Origin: Bacillota bacterium
Lineage (GTDB): Bacteria > Bacillota > Clostridia > Christensenellales > Aristaeellaceae
DNA: 7,913 nt
Direction: 5' to 3'
NCBI GenBank assembly: GCA_023391725.1
Contig: JAEWAH010000253.1
Span: forward strand, 1-7,913
Under the pieces are notes generated by a model that was not told the DNA's origin, did no database searches, and was given only the letters and a program-made list of their open reading frames with translations. Of this stretch, positions 6,255 to 7,913 are shown in pieces. Position numbers and translations under genes: made by a program. The stretch's first letter is position 1, and every line of letters starts with the position of its first letter.

Positions 6255-6912
6255 GCGGCTGCAAGCCGCTTTGGATCTGTATCCCCCCTGCCGCCTGGGG
6301 GCGGATATCGGCAGCGACCATGGCCGGCTGCCCCTTTATTTGATCTCTTCTGGACGGTGTGAGCGCATGGCAGTGACCGACGTAAGCGGATCGGCACTGT
6401 CCAAGGCCAAAACGCTGCTTACTAGGCATGGTTTTTCGGACCGGGTGATCTTCCGAGAGGCGGACGGCCTTCATGCCCTTGGGGAGGAGCCTGCCCAGGC
6501 GGTGAGCATAACGGGCATGGGTGGGGATACGATAAGCATTATTCTCACCGCCGCGCCCCAAAAACTGCAAGGGGCCTCCCTGATCCTCTCCCCTCACACG
6601 GAACTTCCCAAGTTGCGGGAAACGCTTCCCACCATCTGCTACCGTATCGAAAAAGAATCCATCGCACGGGCTGGGGGCCGGTTTTACGTGGTCCTGCTGG
6701 CCATGCCGGGAACCGCGGCCTATACGGAAAAGGAGCTGAACCTGGGTCCCTGCCTCTTGAGGGAGCGGCCGCCGCTTTTTACGGATTATCTTCACTGGCG
6801 CTTGAAGGTCACGCAAAAGGCGCTGACCGCGCTGACAGCCGCCCAGGGGAACGAACCCCGGATCGAAGAGCTGAACCGTCTCGCGGGCTATATTCAGGAG
6901 GAATTGATATGA
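6232..6912 (+). CDS. trmK: tRNA (adenine(22)-N1)-methyltransferase TrmK, probable CTG start
   Basis: A 226-aa SAM-dependent methyltransferase that makes m1A at position 22 in the D-arm region of bacterial tRNAs (B. subtilis YqfN family). Motif I is GADIGSDHGRLPLYL (23-37), followed by the acidic strand end VTDVSG (48-53), the family motif ITGMGGDTI (93-101) and LILSPHTELPKLR (117-129), where many relatives have a Q-P sequence instead of S-P. A C-terminal helical region follows. No ATG, GTG or TTG lies in frame near the beginning of the homology: an upstream ATG at 6046 would add 62 residues that merely read the mutS-like gene out of frame, and TTG 6271 would remove the first helix. A CTG at 6232, 8 nt after AAGGAGG, gives the expected MRLPRLDERLQ beginning. 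It overlaps the mutS-like gene by 23 bp and nif3 by 4 bp, suggesting coupled translation. Confidence 0.9.
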   Translation: MRLPRLDERLQAALDLYPPCRLGADIGSDHGRLPLYLISSGRCERMAVTDVSGSALSKAKTLLTRHGFSDRVIFREADGLHALGEEPAQAVSITGMGGDTISIILTAAPQKLQGASLILSPHTELPKLRETLPTICYRIEKESIARAGGRFYVVLLAMPGTAAYTEKELNLGPCLLRERPPLFTDYLHWRLKVTQKALTALTAAQGNEPRIEELNRLAGYIQEELI

Positions 6913-7685
6913 CGCTCACCGTGAAAGCCGTGTACGACTGGGTCAACGAGTTTGCCCCTTTTGAGACAGCGGAGGAATATGACAACGTGGGCCTTGTGCT
7001 GGGCCGCTTTGACGCGCCTGTCACCCGCATCCTGGCGGCGCTGGATTGCACCATGGATGTAGTACGTGAGGCGGAGCGGCTTGGTGCGGAGCTCATCCTC
7101 ACCCACCATCCCCTATTGTTCCACGCCCGCAAAAACCTGCGGGAGGAGGACTCGGAAGCCAGGGTGCTGTGCGCGCTGATCCGAAATCATATGTCCCTTT
7201 TGAGCGCCCACACCAACCTGGACAGGGCACAAAATGGCACCAGCGATGTGCTGCCCAGGCTGTTTTCCCTTAAAAACACGCGGGGTGAAGAATTTTTGCG
7301 CTGCGGCGAGTTGGAAAAACCCATGACCGCGGGGCAGCTGAAGGAATCCGCCGCCCGCATTTTAGGCGGCCCAGTGCGGCTTTATGGCGATCCGGAACTT
7401 AAGATCACTACCCTAGCGGTGGGGGCCGGAGCATATGACGAGGGCTGGCCCGAGGCCATGCAATTGGGCGCCCAGGCTTATCTCACCGGGGAAGTGCATC
7501 ACCATAACGCCATTGCCGCCGTTCAGGAAGGGCTTGTCCTTCTGGAGGCCGGGCATTATGCCACAGAGGCCCCGGGCCTCCGTGCGCTAGGGGATTGTTT
7601 ACAAATGGGCCTTGATAGGTTACAATATTCTGTGGCTCTGTATCACTTTTCCGGCACGCCCTACCCCGGCGCGCTGGATAGATAG
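6909..7685 (+). CDS. Nif3-like dinuclear metal centre protein
   Basis: A 258-aa member of the Nif3/YbgI/YqfO family, toroidal hexamers that bind two metal ions; often labelled GTP cyclohydrolase I type 2, although the physiological reaction is not settled. Metal ligands are visible: H66-H67 (THHPLLF), D105 (SAHTNLD, with H101) and H216 with E220 (EAGHYATE). GEVHHHNA (194-201) matches the conserved GE-x-x-HH segment. It is the short form, without the PII-like insert that makes B. subtilis YqfO about 370 aa. The ATG overlaps the trmK stop as ATGA, and AGGAGG at 6896-6901 is 7 nt upstream, so translation is probably coupled. trmK-nif3 adjacency is widespread in Bacillota, though the functional link is unknown. 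Confidence 0.93.
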   Translation: MTLTVKAVYDWVNEFAPFETAEEYDNVGLVLGRFDAPVTRILAALDCTMDVVREAERLGAELILTHHPLLFHARKNLREEDSEARVLCALIRNHMSLLSAHTNLDRAQNGTSDVLPRLFSLKNTRGEEFLRCGELEKPMTAGQLKESAARILGGPVRLYGDPELKITTLAVGAGAYDEGWPEAMQLGAQAYLTGEVHHHNAIAAVQEGLVLLEAGHYATEAPGLRALGDCLQMGLDRLQYSVALYHFSGTPYPGALDR

Positions 7686-7750
7686 ATCGCGTCAGGGAAA
7701 GGGGCATTTTCGTTCTCCCTTCCTTGTGGCTGAATAGAAGGAGGTCTATA

Positions 7751-7913
7751 ATGGATCAGTTGGAAATGCTTTGGGAGTATCAGCAGGCGGATATGGAGGC
7801 GGACAGGCTGGAAAATGAGATCCGCCGCTCCCCCAACCGCGTGAAACTGGTGAAGAGCCGGGATTTTTTGGTGGAGCAGCAGAACACCATCAAGCAGATC
7901 GAAAACGAAGTAT
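7751..7913 (+). CDS. coiled-coil/zinc-ribbon family protein (partial, 3' end outside window)
   Basis: Only the first 54 residues are present, beginning MDQLEMLWEYQQADMEADRLENE and continuing as a charged, heptad-like helix without hydrophobic segments. AAGGAGG (7738-7744) is 6 nt before the ATG, a strong ribosome binding site. The start and the position right after nif3 match the C4-type zinc-ribbon proteins (COG1579-like, long N-terminal coiled coil and C-terminal ribbon) that commonly follow nif3; the ribbon cysteines would be beyond the window, so this rests on context and the N-terminal coiled coil. Gap to nif3 is 65 bp, with a weak imperfect GC/AT hairpin and no clear promoter. Confidence 0.65.
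   Translation, partial: MDQLEMLWEYQQADMEADRLENEIRRSPNRVKLVKSRDFLVEQQNTIKQIENEV

Noticed and set aside
7694..7723. Imperfect hairpin between nif3 and the last gene as a terminator
   Set aside because: The stem is short with a bulge and a large loop, and no T tract follows; it is not convincing as a terminator.
1..7913. CRISPR arrays, insertion sequences, phage genes, tRNA genes or defence systems
   Set aside because: No regularly spaced repeats, transposase or integrase motifs, or tRNA-like sequences were seen; all long plus-strand frames are assigned to housekeeping families or the MutS-like ATPase.

Overview
The window looks like a chromosomal housekeeping locus from a GC-rich member of the Clostridia (Bacillota). 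The basis is the gene order dgt - dnaG - rpoD/sigA - (insert) - trmK - nif3 - zinc-ribbon protein, the strong AGGAGG-type ribosome binding sites, a short primary sigma factor with no large insertion between regions 1 and 2, and a type-A-like RNase P RNA. The exact genus cannot be read from the sequence; this placement is inference.

Layout. Positions 1-271 hold the 5' two thirds or so of the RNase P RNA gene (rnpB) on the minus strand; its 3' end lies outside the window. A divergent control region of about 160 bp (272-432) carries a recognisable rnpB promoter on the minus strand and an unusual nested inverted repeat near the probable dgt promoter on the plus strand. From 433 onward all genes point rightward: a dGTPase-like HD hydrolase, DNA primase, the primary sigma factor, a membrane-anchored MutS-domain-V ATPase, the tRNA m1A22 methyltransferase TrmK, a Nif3-family dinuclear metal protein, and the start of a coiled-coil/zinc-ribbon protein cut by the window edge. 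Hairpins sit at the dnaG-rpoD and rpoD-mutS-like junctions and could divide the row into transcript segments. The mutS-like, trmK and nif3 genes overlap one another and are probably translationally coupled.

How the genes fit together. dgt, dnaG and rpoD form a Clostridial version of the macromolecular synthesis operon, joining dNTP control, replication priming and the main transcription factor. trmK and nif3 are frequent followers of sigA in Bacillota. The MutS-like gene between rpoD and trmK is the accessory element in an otherwise standard row.

No CRISPR array, insertion sequence, phage gene or clearly new multi-gene system is visible. The observations most worth checking are the membrane MutS-like ATPase in this position, the probable CTG start of trmK, a perfect DnaA box with a near-perfect neighbour inside the dnaG linker, and the nested palindromes upstream of dgt.
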